Positions 8,964 to 17,251 of a DNA stretch of 47,709 nucleotides are shown piece after piece (position 1 is the first letter of the stretch; each line of letters opens with the position of its first letter). The position numbers and the translations under genes are program-made. The notes beneath the pieces were generated by a model, which saw nothing but the letters and a program-made list of their open reading frames with translations, had not been told where the DNA came from and did not search any database. Source of the DNA: an uncultured Bacillaceae bacterium (GTDB lineage: Bacteria > Bacillota > Bacilli > Bacillales > Amphibacillaceae); NCBI GenBank assembly GCA_937925695.1, contig CALAMD010000032.1, positions 1 to 47,709 on the forward strand. Direction: 5' to 3'.

Positions 8964-9054
8964 GATTGTTCCCTCCTTCCCATCTATTCTTGGCTATTTT
9001 TCATATTTTAAACAGGTTCCTTATTGCCACATTCAAAATCGGGATCGTAAACAG

Positions 9055-9082
9055 CAAAAAACCACACTCGAAATGAGTGTGG
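9055..9082 (-). terminator. Terminator of fni
   Basis: CCACACTC (9062-9069), loop GAAAT, GAGTGTGG (9075-9082); on minus the stem runs into five T. It ends fni transcription before the MBL gene. Confidence 0.8.
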
Positions 9083-9107
9083 TCCAGTTTGGTTATATAT
9101 AACGCTA

Positions 9108-10163
9108 TTACTTATCCATCTCTAACAAAGATTTCCCCATGATATTCACTCTATTTGTTTGCTTTAATTCTGCAATTGATTTTACGCCGATACCAAACAT
9201 CGTCATTTTTAATTCTAGTTCAATTTGCTCCATCATTTGGATCACTGATTCTGTTGTTTCCGTAGCAGCTTTCAGTAATTGGCGTGCGTAGCCGATTAAA
9301 TCTGCGCCAATCGTAATTGCTTTGGCTGCATCTAACCCTGTCTTCATCCCACCACTTGCTACGATTGGTACGTTTGGTAAATGACTTCTTACTGAAACAA
9401 TGCAATCCTTTGTTGGAATCCCCCAGTTATTAAAGGCTTCAGCAGCCGCTTTTCGTAGAGGATCTTTTGAACGCAACTTTTCGACTTGACTCCAAGATGT
9501 GCCACCAGCGCCAGCTACATCAATATAAGCAATGCCAACGTCGTGTAATTTTTTGGCCACCGTTCCATCAATGCCAAAACCTACCTCTTTAACACCAACT
9601 GGTACATCTAACTGACGACATACTTCTTCTATTTTGGGCAGTAAATTTTCGAAATTTAAATCGCCACCATCTTGAACAACTTCTTGCAAGCTGTTTAAAT
9701 GGAGAACGAGCGAATCTGCTTCGGTTCGCTCAACAATTTGTTGGCATTCACTGGCTCCATAGCCATAATTTAATTGAACTGCTCCCAAATTAGCAATTAG
9801 CGGTACAGACGGTGCGTACTTGCGAATTAAAAAGGATTCTTCATGGGCATCACTTTCCAATAACGCTCTTGTAGAACCAAGTCCAATTGCCCAGCCTTTC
9901 TTCTCTGCTGCTTTTGCTAAGTTCATATTAATTGTCGTCGCTAAATCAGAGCCACCCGTCATGGAACTAACTAGAAATGGTGCCTCTAAAGGTTTGTTTA
10001 AAAATTGAGTGCTGATATCAATATCATGAAAATTAATTTCCGGTAATGCATTATGTATGAATGAGATTCCTTCTAAACCAGTTGTTTTATTAACCCCTTC
10101 AACATTTTCCATTAAACAGAGACGAATATGTTCTGTTTTTCTAACATTGATGTCTTGTTCCAA
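9108..10163 (-). CDS. fni: Type 2 isopentenyl-diphosphate delta-isomerase
   Basis: FMN- and NADPH-dependent cytoplasmic enzyme that interconverts IPP and DMAPP for isoprenoid synthesis. Its 351 residues fit the family. FMN-binding features are PFLVSSMTGGS, GLGSTRALLES and the C-terminal GGMKTGLDAAKAITIGADLIG; the substrate region GVKEVGFGID is also present. The start is TTG with AAAGGG 11 bases upstream; an in-frame TGA two codons before it excludes a longer form. A nearby ATG lies in another frame. It is monocistronic. Confidence 0.93.
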   Translation of the reverse strand: MEQDINVRKTEHIRLCLMENVEGVNKTTGLEGISFIHNALPEINFHDIDISTQFLNKPLEAPFLVSSMTGGSDLATTINMNLAKAAEKKGWAIGLGSTRALLESDAHEESFLIRKYAPSVPLIANLGAVQLNYGYGASECQQIVERTEADSLVLHLNSLQEVVQDGGDLNFENLLPKIEEVCRQLDVPVGVKEVGFGIDGTVAKKLHDVGIAYIDVAGAGGTSWSQVEKLRSKDPLRKAAAEAFNNWGIPTKDCIVSVRSHLPNVPIVASGGMKTGLDAAKAITIGADLIGYARQLLKAATETTESVIQMMEQIELELKMTMFGIGVKSIAELKQTNRVNIMGKSLLEMDK

Positions 10164-10311
10164 ATCTCATCACGCCCTTTCATCAGTTTACGATTTCCGT
10201 ACAGCTGATATAGTAATATTTATCATCATAACAAAAATATACGCTGAAGTAATGGGAAAACTATTCCAACCTATTTGATAAACTTTAAGTTGTAGTCATA
10301 GACAATATGCT

Positions 10312-10340
10312 ATAAAAAAAAGCAACGTCAAACGTTGCTT
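10312..10340 (-). terminator. Terminator of the aldo/keto reductase gene
   Basis: AAGCAACGT (10320-10328) and ACGTTGCTT (10332-10340) form a perfect 9-base stem with a three-base loop. On minus it is followed by an unbroken T-run. Confidence 0.85.
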
Positions 10341-10384
10341 CGACAAATATGTGATGATTCATGATTTTTAATTTCGCTAACAAA

Positions 10385-11209
10385 TTAACGATGATTCATT
10401 TCATTAGGTTCTGGCAGTTTTCGTTCATTTCTGTTTAATGCTTTGATCTGATTCATCTCTTCAAATGTTAACTGAAAGTCAAATACATCCAGATTTTCTT
10501 TCATCCGAGATGGGGTTACTGTTTTTGGAATGACAATAGATTCTTCCTGTAAATGCCAACGAATGACCACTTGGGCTGGGGTTTTATTGTATCGCGCAGC
10601 CATTTCTGTGATTACTGGATCTTCTAACAGTTCACCACCTTGGAAGAGAGGGCTATAGGATTCAATATAGATCTGATGTTCTTGGCAAAACTTTTTTAAT
10701 TCACGTTGTTGTAAATATGGATGACATTCTACTTGATTTACGACAGGTGTCACTTCACATTCGCTAAAAATACGTTGTAGGTGTTCGATGTTAAAGTTGC
10801 TTACACCAATTGCCCTTACAAGACCTTCTTCATATAGTTTTTCTAGTGCCTGAAATGTTTCAACATATTGATCATATGCAGGCTGGGGCCAATGAATAAG
10901 ATATAAATCAATATAGTCTAATTGAAGTTCTTTTAAACTATTTTCAAAGGACCTTAACGTATTGTCATAACCTTGATAAGAATTTCTAACTTTCGTCGTA
11001 ACAAATATTTCTTCCCTAGGTATTTGGCTGGCAGCGATTGCATCACCAACCCCTTTTTCATTCCGATATGCCCCTGCGGTATCAATTAATCGATAGCCAA
11101 TGTCAAGGGCCTCTGATACAACTTCTGTCACCTCTTCATTCGGTATTCGCCAGACGCCAAGACCTAGCTGAGGCATTTTCACACCATTATTTAATGTGAC
11201 ATAATTCAT
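10385..11209 (-). CDS. Aldo/keto reductase
   Basis: Cytoplasmic NADPH-dependent carbonyl reductase of the AKR superfamily, 274 residues. The catalytic tetrad is visible: Asp and Tyr in RLIDTAGAYRNEKGVG, Lys in EIFVTTKV and His in LYLIHWPQP. The C-terminal NADPH motif is VIPKTVTPSRMKEN. I start it at ATG 11209 because GGGAG lies 7 bases upstream and homologues begin near NNGVKMPQLGLG; the longer frame has no such signal. It resembles the Bacillus YtbE/YvgN glyoxal reductases, but substrate is not determined by sequence. Confidence 0.88.
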   Translation of the reverse strand: MNYVTLNNGVKMPQLGLGVWRIPNEEVTEVVSEALDIGYRLIDTAGAYRNEKGVGDAIAASQIPREEIFVTTKVRNSYQGYDNTLRSFENSLKELQLDYIDLYLIHWPQPAYDQYVETFQALEKLYEEGLVRAIGVSNFNIEHLQRIFSECEVTPVVNQVECHPYLQQRELKKFCQEHQIYIESYSPLFQGGELLEDPVITEMAARYNKTPAQVVIRWHLQEESIVIPKTVTPSRMKENLDVFDFQLTFEEMNQIKALNRNERKLPEPNEMNHR

Positions 11210-11304
11210 CCAATCACTCCCTGATAAATATTTTTTATTTGTTATGAAGTTCATCAGATGAAGATAAGCAGAATACAGTAGCTTATGTTGTAACTTCCTA
11301 ATAT

Positions 11305-11318
11305 TGTAACCGCTTCCT
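11305..11318 (-). promoter_or_regulatory. Possible cre (CcpA) site
   Basis: On minus AGGAAGCGGTTACA matches the cre consensus TGWAANCGNTNWCA at all but two defined positions. It lies about 30 bases downstream of the predicted aldo/keto reductase transcription start, a place where CcpA would block elongation. Single weak match only. Confidence 0.3.
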
Positions 11319-11349
11319 TTTTATGAGTATGAAAAATATGATTATATTA

Positions 11350-11377
11350 ATTTTACCATAGATAGATGATATGTAAA
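11350..11377 (-). promoter_or_regulatory. Predicted promoter of the aldo/keto reductase gene
   Basis: On minus TTTACA (11372-11377), a 16-base spacer and TAAAAT (11350-11355). This implies a 5' leader of about 130 bases. I see no other structure in the 11210-11561 gap apart from the cre-like site and the pepT promoter. Confidence 0.5.
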
Positions 11378-11531
11378 AAATGTCCATCGTTAGGAGTCAT
11401 AAAGAGTAGCAACGATTCATGAAGAAAAACAACCCTAGACCAAATAGCATTTTAGCGGCTCTCTCTATTCGACAACTCAATATAAAAGTGGTCGACTTAT
11501 TATTGTACAAACAGTTATTTTAGTAAATTTG

Positions 11532-11540
11532 TGATAAAAT
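11532..11540 (+). promoter_or_regulatory. Possible extended -10 promoter of pepT
   Basis: TGATAAAAT gives a TGn-TAAAAT extended -10. No good -35 is present. It lies 22 bases before the pepT start codon, which leaves a short leader containing the GGAGGG ribosome binding site. Confidence 0.4.
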
Positions 11541-11561
11541 CTACATCATGGAGGGATCATT

Positions 11562-12815
11562 GTGAAACAACAGTTAATCGATCGTTTGATTAAATATGCA
11601 AAAGTTGACACCCAATCAGATGAAAATAGTCAAACAACACCTTCAACTCCTGGTCAAATGGAATTAGCTCATATATTAGTTGAAGAGTTAAAACAAATTG
11701 GGATGACTGAAGTCTCGGTAGATGAAAATGGTTATGTAATGGCCACACTTCCAGCTAACACAGCAAAAGAAGTGCCAACAATTGGCTTTTTGGCTCATTT
11801 AGATACAGCCACAGAAATGACGGGTAAAAATGTCAACCCTCAAGTTTGGGAAGATTATGATGGCAAAGAGTTAGTATTAAATGAACAATTGAATGTCGTC
11901 TTATCACCAACAGACTTTCCAGAGTTAGCCAATTATAAAGGACATACATTGGTTACGACGGATGGGACAACCTTACTAGGTGCTGACAATAAAGCTGGCA
12001 TTGCTGAAATTATGACAGCGATGGCCTACCTTATAGAACATCCTGAGATTGAACACGGTAAAATCCGAATTGCCTTTACCCCTGATGAGGAAATCGGTCG
12101 TGGGCCCCATAAATTTGATGTAGATAAGTTTAACGCAGATTTTGCCTATACGGTTGACGGCGGTCCTTTAGGTGAATTACAATATGAAAGCTTTAATGCT
12201 GCCGTAGCGAAAGTAAACTTTAAAGGTAACAGTGTCCATCCTGGGACAGCGAAAAACAAATTAATTAATGCAAATAAATTAGCGACAGAATTTATTAATA
12301 AATTTCCCGTTCAAGAAGCACCTGAACATACGGAAAAATATGAAGGCTTTTATCATTTAATTTCAATCACTGGTCACGTAGAGCAAGCTGAGGTTGTTTA
12401 TATCATCAGAGATTTTGATCGTCAACATTTTGAAGATCGAAAAGCGACCATTGAAAGGTACGCTAAAGAAATGGCCGAAAAATATGGCGAGGATGCCATA
12501 CAAGTCGAAATTACTGATCAATATTACAATATGCGAGAGAAAATTGAACCGGTCATAGAGATTGTCGACATCGCTAAACAGGCAATGAAAAACTTAGATA
12601 TTGAGCCGGTTATCGAGCCGATTCGTGGTGGAACAGATGGTTCTCAACTATCATATATGGGCTTACCAACACCAAATATCTTTACCGGTGGCGAAAACTT
12701 TCACGGTAAATTTGAATATATTTCTGCCGACAATATGGTAAAGGCTACAAATGTAATCATCGAAATCTGTAAATTAACCGCCCTTGAGGCAGACAGATTT
12801 ACTAAGAGCACTTGA
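11562..12815 (+). CDS. pepT: Peptidase T (tripeptide aminopeptidase)
   Basis: Cytoplasmic M20B zinc metallopeptidase that removes N-terminal residues from tripeptides in the last stage of peptide use. It has 417 residues, slightly longer than usual. The metal-site motifs are FLAHLDTATE, LLGADNKAGIAEIM and the catalytic FTPDEEIGRG, with a late zinc ligand in GGENFHGKFEYIS. RGGTDGSQLSYMGLP is also a family signature. The start is GTG with GGAGGG at a spacing of 6. It is monocistronic, with a terminator overlapping its stop codon. Confidence 0.95.
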   Translation: MKQQLIDRLIKYAKVDTQSDENSQTTPSTPGQMELAHILVEELKQIGMTEVSVDENGYVMATLPANTAKEVPTIGFLAHLDTATEMTGKNVNPQVWEDYDGKELVLNEQLNVVLSPTDFPELANYKGHTLVTTDGTTLLGADNKAGIAEIMTAMAYLIEHPEIEHGKIRIAFTPDEEIGRGPHKFDVDKFNADFAYTVDGGPLGELQYESFNAAVAKVNFKGNSVHPGTAKNKLINANKLATEFINKFPVQEAPEHTEKYEGFYHLISITGHVEQAEVVYIIRDFDRQHFEDRKATIERYAKEMAEKYGEDAIQVEITDQYYNMREKIEPVIEIVDIAKQAMKNLDIEPVIEPIRGGTDGSQLSYMGLPTPNIFTGGENFHGKFEYISADNMVKATNVIIEICKLTALEADRFTKST

Positions 12816-12836
12816 TATATATCACGTGCTCTTTTT
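12805..12836 (+). terminator. Terminator of pepT
   Basis: AGAGCAC (12805-12811) pairs with GTGCTCT (12825-12831), followed by TTTTT. The left arm lies inside the last pepT codons. Confidence 0.75.
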
Positions 12837-12853
12837 ATATTTCAGCTGTATTT

Positions 12854-13768
12854 CTACAAGTTTTTCGCTATTGGCCAACGACAAGTAATATTAAATTGTT
12901 CATCATCAATGAGAACTGAAATATCCCCATTCATTTTCTCCATTAAACTTTTAACGATCGATAACCCTAATCCTCGATGTTCTTGCCTTGTTTGATCAAT
13001 TGTATAAAACCGTTCAAACAACATTTCAGGGTCAATTCTTTCAATCCCTGGATGTTCATGTTTATTTCTAATTGTTAACAATGCCTTTTCTGAGGACTGT
13101 TTTAGCTCAACATATACCTCCTTAGTAGCATGTTGTAAGGCATTGAGCATGAGGTTTTCTATCACTCTTTTTAAGGCATGTAAATCGGTGAAAATAGCAA
13201 TTCTCTGATCACTCATCTTCACGATGGGTTCTTTATTTCCTTCCTGAAATTGATCATAGTAAGACATAAGAACTTCTTTGAGCAGGCTGTTTAAATGAAT
13301 TTTTTCCACATGTAATGGATAATCATCTGCATCTACCGTAGATAAAGCAAAAAAATTATTAATCAAAGATTGTAAATGTGCAGTTCTTTTTTTCAAAATG
13401 GTTAAGTATTGCTCATATTGCTCATCCGTTGATACATGATGTTTTTCCAGTAATTCTAAATATCCGATTATAGCAGTTAAAGGGGTTCTTAAGTCATGGG
13501 ACATACTAGCAATAGTAGCTTTTAATTCACGTTCAATCCGCAATTTTTCAGCATGTTTTTCTTTTTGCTTTTCGATTTGTTCATTGATGAGAATTGCCAA
13601 TTCTTCAACTTGCCGATCTGAAGATGTCATATGCACTTTCTGGTTGGCATGTTTTGTTAATTGGTCAATTAATGTATGTATTTTTCGCCGCAATAGAATA
13701 TAGCGGATGAGGAAAATAATTGCACAAAGACTTGCAAATATAATGATTAAATAAATCAATTTCCTCAT
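12854..13768 (-). CDS. Sensor histidine kinase of the RR-ABC module
   Basis: Membrane histidine kinase of 304 residues. It has one clear N-terminal transmembrane helix (about 4-26) and almost no extracellular part, then a coiled segment. The HisKA box is MSHDLRTPLTAIIGYLELL (phospho-His about 91), followed by N-box ENLMLNALQHA and GLGLSIVKSLM. Lack of a sensor domain suggests it reads the state of the membrane or of the partner transporter. I start it at ATG 13768, 11 bases after the permease stop. GAAAGG abuts this ATG, so a TTG three codons later or a TTG at 13807 cannot be excluded. Confidence 0.85.
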   Translation of the reverse strand: MRKLIYLIIIFASLCAIIFLIRYILLRRKIHTLIDQLTKHANQKVHMTSSDRQVEELAILINEQIEKQKEKHAEKLRIERELKATIASMSHDLRTPLTAIIGYLELLEKHHVSTDEQYEQYLTILKKRTAHLQSLINNFFALSTVDADDYPLHVEKIHLNSLLKEVLMSYYDQFQEGNKEPIVKMSDQRIAIFTDLHALKRVIENLMLNALQHATKEVYVELKQSSEKALLTIRNKHEHPGIERIDPEMLFERFYTIDQTRQEHRGLGLSIVKSLMEKMNGDISVLIDDEQFNITCRWPIAKNL

Positions 13769-13778
13769 CCTTTCTTCA

Positions 13779-14588
13779 TTATGAAATATCTTTTCTTTGT
13801 AAAACAAATAAGCCAGAAATGATGAAAATGATAGCTGTGCATAAAGGTATCATTGTTAATTCGACAACATTGGCTAGACTCAAATTATTAACATCCAATG
13901 TGGAATACCGATAATAAACCACATAGTTTTGTATTTTTTCTGCTAAAGCATATTTATAAGATAACATTCGTAGCCCAGCACCTGCGATGAAGTAAAAACC
14001 AATAGACAACAATAAGCCGACACCTGTTCCTCGAGGAATGACTGAGAAAAACATGACAATAGCAGCAAAAGCGATGATAAATAGCCATGATAGTAGCAGC
14101 ATTTGTAAGGTCCTAAACAACAGATCGCTATCTGGCCATACCCCTATTTCAAAAAACAATGCACCAAAGATGGCAAAGGATATGGCGAACAGTAAAACGA
14201 GCATAATTGACCCGGAAACAAATGTGATCAGCTTGGAAAAATATATTTTTGACCGTTGATAACCGATCGAGACTAAATTTTTAATCGTCCCATTTGCATG
14301 CTCGCCCGTTATGAAATATACCCCAAGGACACTCGTTAACACCACCGTTAAAAATAAATCTGGTGAATAAATTGACTCAATGAACAATTTGATACCGCTA
14401 ATTGGATAGGCTTCAGTTGCCTCATCATGGATTTCAACTTTTACGCCAGTGTCAGCAAACATCCCTTGATGATCTAGATACTGTAGTAACACAAGGAGGA
14501 AAGTTAGACCAATAATAATAAACGACAATATCCACAAGACTTTATTACGCATTAATTTATACCATTCAGCACGGAGGAGATTATTCAT
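13779..14588 (-). CDS. ABC-2 type transporter permease
   Basis: 269-residue integral membrane protein with six predicted helices and a larger external loop after the first (about residues 38-75). The opening NNLLRAEWYKLMRNKVLWIL and the later GEHANGTIKNLVSIGYQRSKIYFSKL are typical of lantibiotic-immunity/bacitracin-type ABC permeases (BcrB/LanEG group). It overlaps the ATPase gene by 8 bases. With that ATPase it probably exports or displaces a membrane-active compound. Confidence 0.82.
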   Translation of the reverse strand: MNNLLRAEWYKLMRNKVLWILSFIIIGLTFLLVLLQYLDHQGMFADTGVKVEIHDEATEAYPISGIKLFIESIYSPDLFLTVVLTSVLGVYFITGEHANGTIKNLVSIGYQRSKIYFSKLITFVSGSIMLVLLFAISFAIFGALFFEIGVWPDSDLLFRTLQMLLLSWLFIIAFAAIVMFFSVIPRGTGVGLLLSIGFYFIAGAGLRMLSYKYALAEKIQNYVVYYRYSTLDVNNLSLANVVELTMIPLCTAIIFIISGLFVLQRKDIS

Positions 14589-15507
14589 TTGAAGATTCCC
14601 CCTTTACTAGGCTGGTAAAATAATCTTCTAATGTGTCCCGATGTGGGGTTATTTGTTCCAGTTGCAATCCATTCTCCATCAATACTTTTGATACAAGTTT
14701 CGACTCCTGTAGATGACTATACAATTTTATTTTTCCGTCAGGGAGTACCTCATATTGCAACGTATGTAGCTTACTTTCGAGTACAGTTACCGCTCGTGCC
14801 GTATTGTCTACTTCAATTAATAAATGGGCGCGACATTTTTCATCTAATTCTTTCGCAGTCAATTGCTCAATTAATTTTCCTTGATGAATGAATCCATAAC
14901 TTGTCGCTATTTGATGTACTTCACTGAGAATATGACTTGATATTAAAATGGTAACGCCATAATCTTGATTGATTTGTCTTAGTAATTCTCGAATTTCAAT
15001 AACACCAATTGGATCTAACCCATTGATCGGTTCATCTAACAGTAATAGTTCAGGCTCACATAACATAGCAATTGCGATACCAAGACGCTGTTTCATCCCG
15101 AGGGAAAACGACTTTACTTTTTTGTTGCTTGTTTCAGCTAAACCAACTTGTTTGAGAACTTTATCGATACACGCTTTTCCTGGTACGCCTCTTTGTAACC
15201 GAATCACTTCTAAATTTTGCCTGGCTGTCAGGTGGGGGAAAAATGCCGGGTGCTCAATTAAGGTACCAATTTTCTGGCGTGCTTCGTTTAATTGCTTATC
15301 ATCTTGCGAGCCGAATAAATGAATCGTTCCTGAAGTTGGATAAGTAAGTCCAGCTATCAATCGTATACAAGTTGATTTACCGGCTCCATTTAAACCGATA
15401 AAACCATAAATATCGCCTTTGTGTATTTTCATATTAACCTGATCAACTACATTTTCATTTCGATACCGTTTAGATAGATTCATGGTTTGTAAAACATATT
15501 CACTCAT
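14581..15507 (-). CDS. ABC transporter ATP-binding protein (BcrA/LanF type)
   Basis: 308-residue ATPase. Walker A is GLNGAGKST, the signature LGMKQRLGIA (the variant typical of this family), Walker B LLLLDEPINGLDPIG and the switch LISSH. A C-terminal extension of about 90 residues follows, as in BcrA-type ATPases. I chose ATG 15507 because AAGGAGGT stands 7 bases upstream; an ATG two codons earlier touches that site. The gap to the regulator gene is about 80 bases and holds an A/T-rich short hairpin, so an internal promoter or attenuator is possible. Confidence 0.85.
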   Translation of the reverse strand: MSEYVLQTMNLSKRYRNENVVDQVNMKIHKGDIYGFIGLNGAGKSTCIRLIAGLTYPTSGTIHLFGSQDDKQLNEARQKIGTLIEHPAFFPHLTARQNLEVIRLQRGVPGKACIDKVLKQVGLAETSNKKVKSFSLGMKQRLGIAIAMLCEPELLLLDEPINGLDPIGVIEIRELLRQINQDYGVTILISSHILSEVHQIATSYGFIHQGKLIEQLTAKELDEKCRAHLLIEVDNTARAVTVLESKLHTLQYEVLPDGKIKLYSHLQESKLVSKVLMENGLQLEQITPHRDTLEDYFTSLVKGESSNE

Positions 15508-15587
15508 CGCCATACCTCCTTTTCAACAATAAGTATGGCAGTCGTTTCATAACAACTTCTAAAAAAATCCTTAAGAAAAACTTAAAT

Positions 15588-16271
15588 TTACCCTTTTAAT
15601 CGATAACCCATTCCCCAAATCGTTTCAAAGTAAGTTTCCTTAGGATTTGCCTTAGCCAATTTTGATCTTAAATGACTCATATGTACATTAACCGTATTAT
15701 CATCCCCGTAGTAATCAACACCCCATATACTTTCAAAAATATTTTCCTTCGTATACATTTTCTTTGGTGAAGACAGGAAAAGTTTTAAGATTTTATATTC
15801 CCGAGCAGTTAATGGAACCGGTTTTTGGTTCACCATCACCTGTTTCGTATCTAAGTCTATGACAATATCTTTAAAGGTTAATTGATTTTTTCGTTCTGTA
15901 CGTCGATAGCGTCTAAGTTGCGCTTCTATTCGAGCGATGACTTCGTCGGGATGAAAAGGTTTGGTTATATAGTCATCAGCACCGCTTCGTAACATATTAA
16001 CTTTAGTCAAGTGGCCTTCCTTAGCAGAGATAACAATAATCGGAACATCGGATTTATCTCTGATGAATGGTATTAAATCTTCACCTGATTTTCCTGGTAA
16101 CATTAAATCTAATAAAATGACATCCCATTCCTTTTGGTCCACATATAACATTGCTTCCGTGCCAGAATATGCCCCTTGGGATCGATAATTTGCCTGGTCT
16201 ATCATCTGACACAACAAACGGTTAATATCTTCATCATCCTCAACAACTAAAATATTGATGTCAGAGGTCAT
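15588..16271 (-). CDS. OmpR/PhoB-family response regulator
   Basis: 227-residue DNA-binding regulator. The receiver domain has the acidic pair EDDED (11-15), phospho-acceptor Asp55 (VILLDLMLPG) and Lys104 (ITKPFHP). The C-terminal winged helix includes LTAREYKILKLFLSSP and VNVHMSHLRSKL. It opens the cluster and is the natural partner of the kinase at 12854-13768, though the ABC genes lie between them. It probably activates the ABC genes in response to a peptide antibiotic or envelope stress. AGGAGG precedes the ATG by 9 bases. Confidence 0.9.
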   Translation of the reverse strand: MTSDINILVVEDDEDINRLLCQMIDQANYRSQGAYSGTEAMLYVDQKEWDVILLDLMLPGKSGEDLIPFIRDKSDVPIIVISAKEGHLTKVNMLRSGADDYITKPFHPDEVIARIEAQLRRYRRTERKNQLTFKDIVIDLDTKQVMVNQKPVPLTAREYKILKLFLSSPKKMYTKENIFESIWGVDYYGDDNTVNVHMSHLRSKLAKANPKETYFETIWGMGYRLKG

Positions 16272-16344
16272 CCACCTTTTCCTCCTCTAGCGCTATAGCA
16301 AATCAGCATTTCCTGAATAACAAATTCCTTAATAATCTTATGAA

Positions 16345-16389
16345 TGAAAAGGAATCTATCTATGATTAAATATGAAAAGATAGATTCCT
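16345..16389 (-). terminator. Terminator of the mhqD-like gene
   Basis: AGGAATCTATCT (16350-16361) and its exact complement (16378-16389) make a 12-base stem. On minus TTTTCATT follows. Confidence 0.75.
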
Positions 16390-16398
16390 CCTCATCAT

Positions 16399-17052
16399 TT
16401 AGGCAAAGTTCTTTAAATACCAATCTTTTGCTGCCCCCATCTCTTTACGGGTAAGTTGGTGCCCATCATCTTCCCAATGCACATGAACATTTGCATTCGC
16501 TTTGGTAAACATCGCCGCTAATTCTTTCGTTTCCTGAGCTGGACAGAGCGGATCATTTTTTCCTGCACCAATAAATATTGGTACGTCTTGCAAGTTAGGT
16601 AGATCCACACCCCGTCTTGGCACCATTGGATGTAGTAAAATGGCACCCTTTAATGCGTCCTGGTAGTGAAATAATAAACTACTAGCAATATTGGCACCAT
16701 TAGAGTAACCAATTGCGACAACATTTCTACGATTAAATTCATGTTTTTCAGCCATTTGATCAATAAATTGATTTAATTCCTTTGTTCGAAAAAGAAGATC
16801 TTCCTCATCAAAAACACCTTCAGCTAACCGACGAAAAAAACGTGGCATACCTTGCTCTAACACATTCCCCCGAACGCTAAGCACTGATGCAGTTGAATCA
16901 ATTTCTTCAGCTAAGGGTATGAGATCCTTTTCCGTTCCACCCGTCCCATGTAACAGCAACATAATAGGCTTTTCCTCATCACCTTGTTTAAAAATATGTT
17001 GCAATCTAACCCCTCCATCCTTTTTTAATCGGACATCTATCATGGGTAGCAT
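16399..17052 (-). CDS. mhqD: MhqD-like alpha/beta hydrolase (carboxylesterase)
   Basis: Small cytoplasmic serine hydrolase, 217 residues. The oxyanion motif is LLLHGTGG, the nucleophile elbow GYSNGANIA (Ser about 117), the acid in IGAGKNDPLCP and the His in DDGHQL. SVRGNVLEQGMPRFFRRLAE and ALKGAILLHPMVPRRG agree closely with B. subtilis MhqD, a member of the quinone-stress regulon. Here it stands alone, without mhqN, mhqO or a visible MhqR operator, so its regulation may differ. AAAGGT precedes the ATG by 8 bases. Confidence 0.8.
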   Translation of the reverse strand: MLPMIDVRLKKDGGVRLQHIFKQGDEEKPIMLLLHGTGGTEKDLIPLAEEIDSTASVLSVRGNVLEQGMPRFFRRLAEGVFDEEDLLFRTKELNQFIDQMAEKHEFNRRNVVAIGYSNGANIASSLLFHYQDALKGAILLHPMVPRRGVDLPNLQDVPIFIGAGKNDPLCPAQETKELAAMFTKANANVHVHWEDDGHQLTRKEMGAAKDWYLKNFA

Positions 17053-17140
17053 TTTATATTACCTTTTATTGTAAATGAATGGTCAACGGTTAGCAATCGC
17101 TTACATGAAATTTCTTAAACGAATATTTTCCTTTACAATA

Positions 17141-17177
17141 AAAATGGGTAGACTATCTTGTTAGCAAGAGTCTACCC
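17141..17177 (-). terminator. Terminator of the carboxypeptidase/CapA operon
   Basis: GGGTAGACT (17146-17154) pairs with AGTCTACCC (17169-17177). On minus ATTTTTATTG follows. Confidence 0.75.
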
Positions 17178-17251
17178 TTTATGAGCTTATAATCTTATTA
17201 TGTGATGTTGATCAGAATAAGGGCCTTTATTTAGCCTCAAATGGTTAAAAT

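Noticed and set aside
10057..10278. Plus-strand frame over the start of fni
   Set aside because: Antisense to fni for most of its length, no start signals.
17092..17105. cre-like sequence upstream of the mhqD-like gene
   Set aside because: Two mismatches in defined positions on either strand and no promoter nearby to give it meaning.
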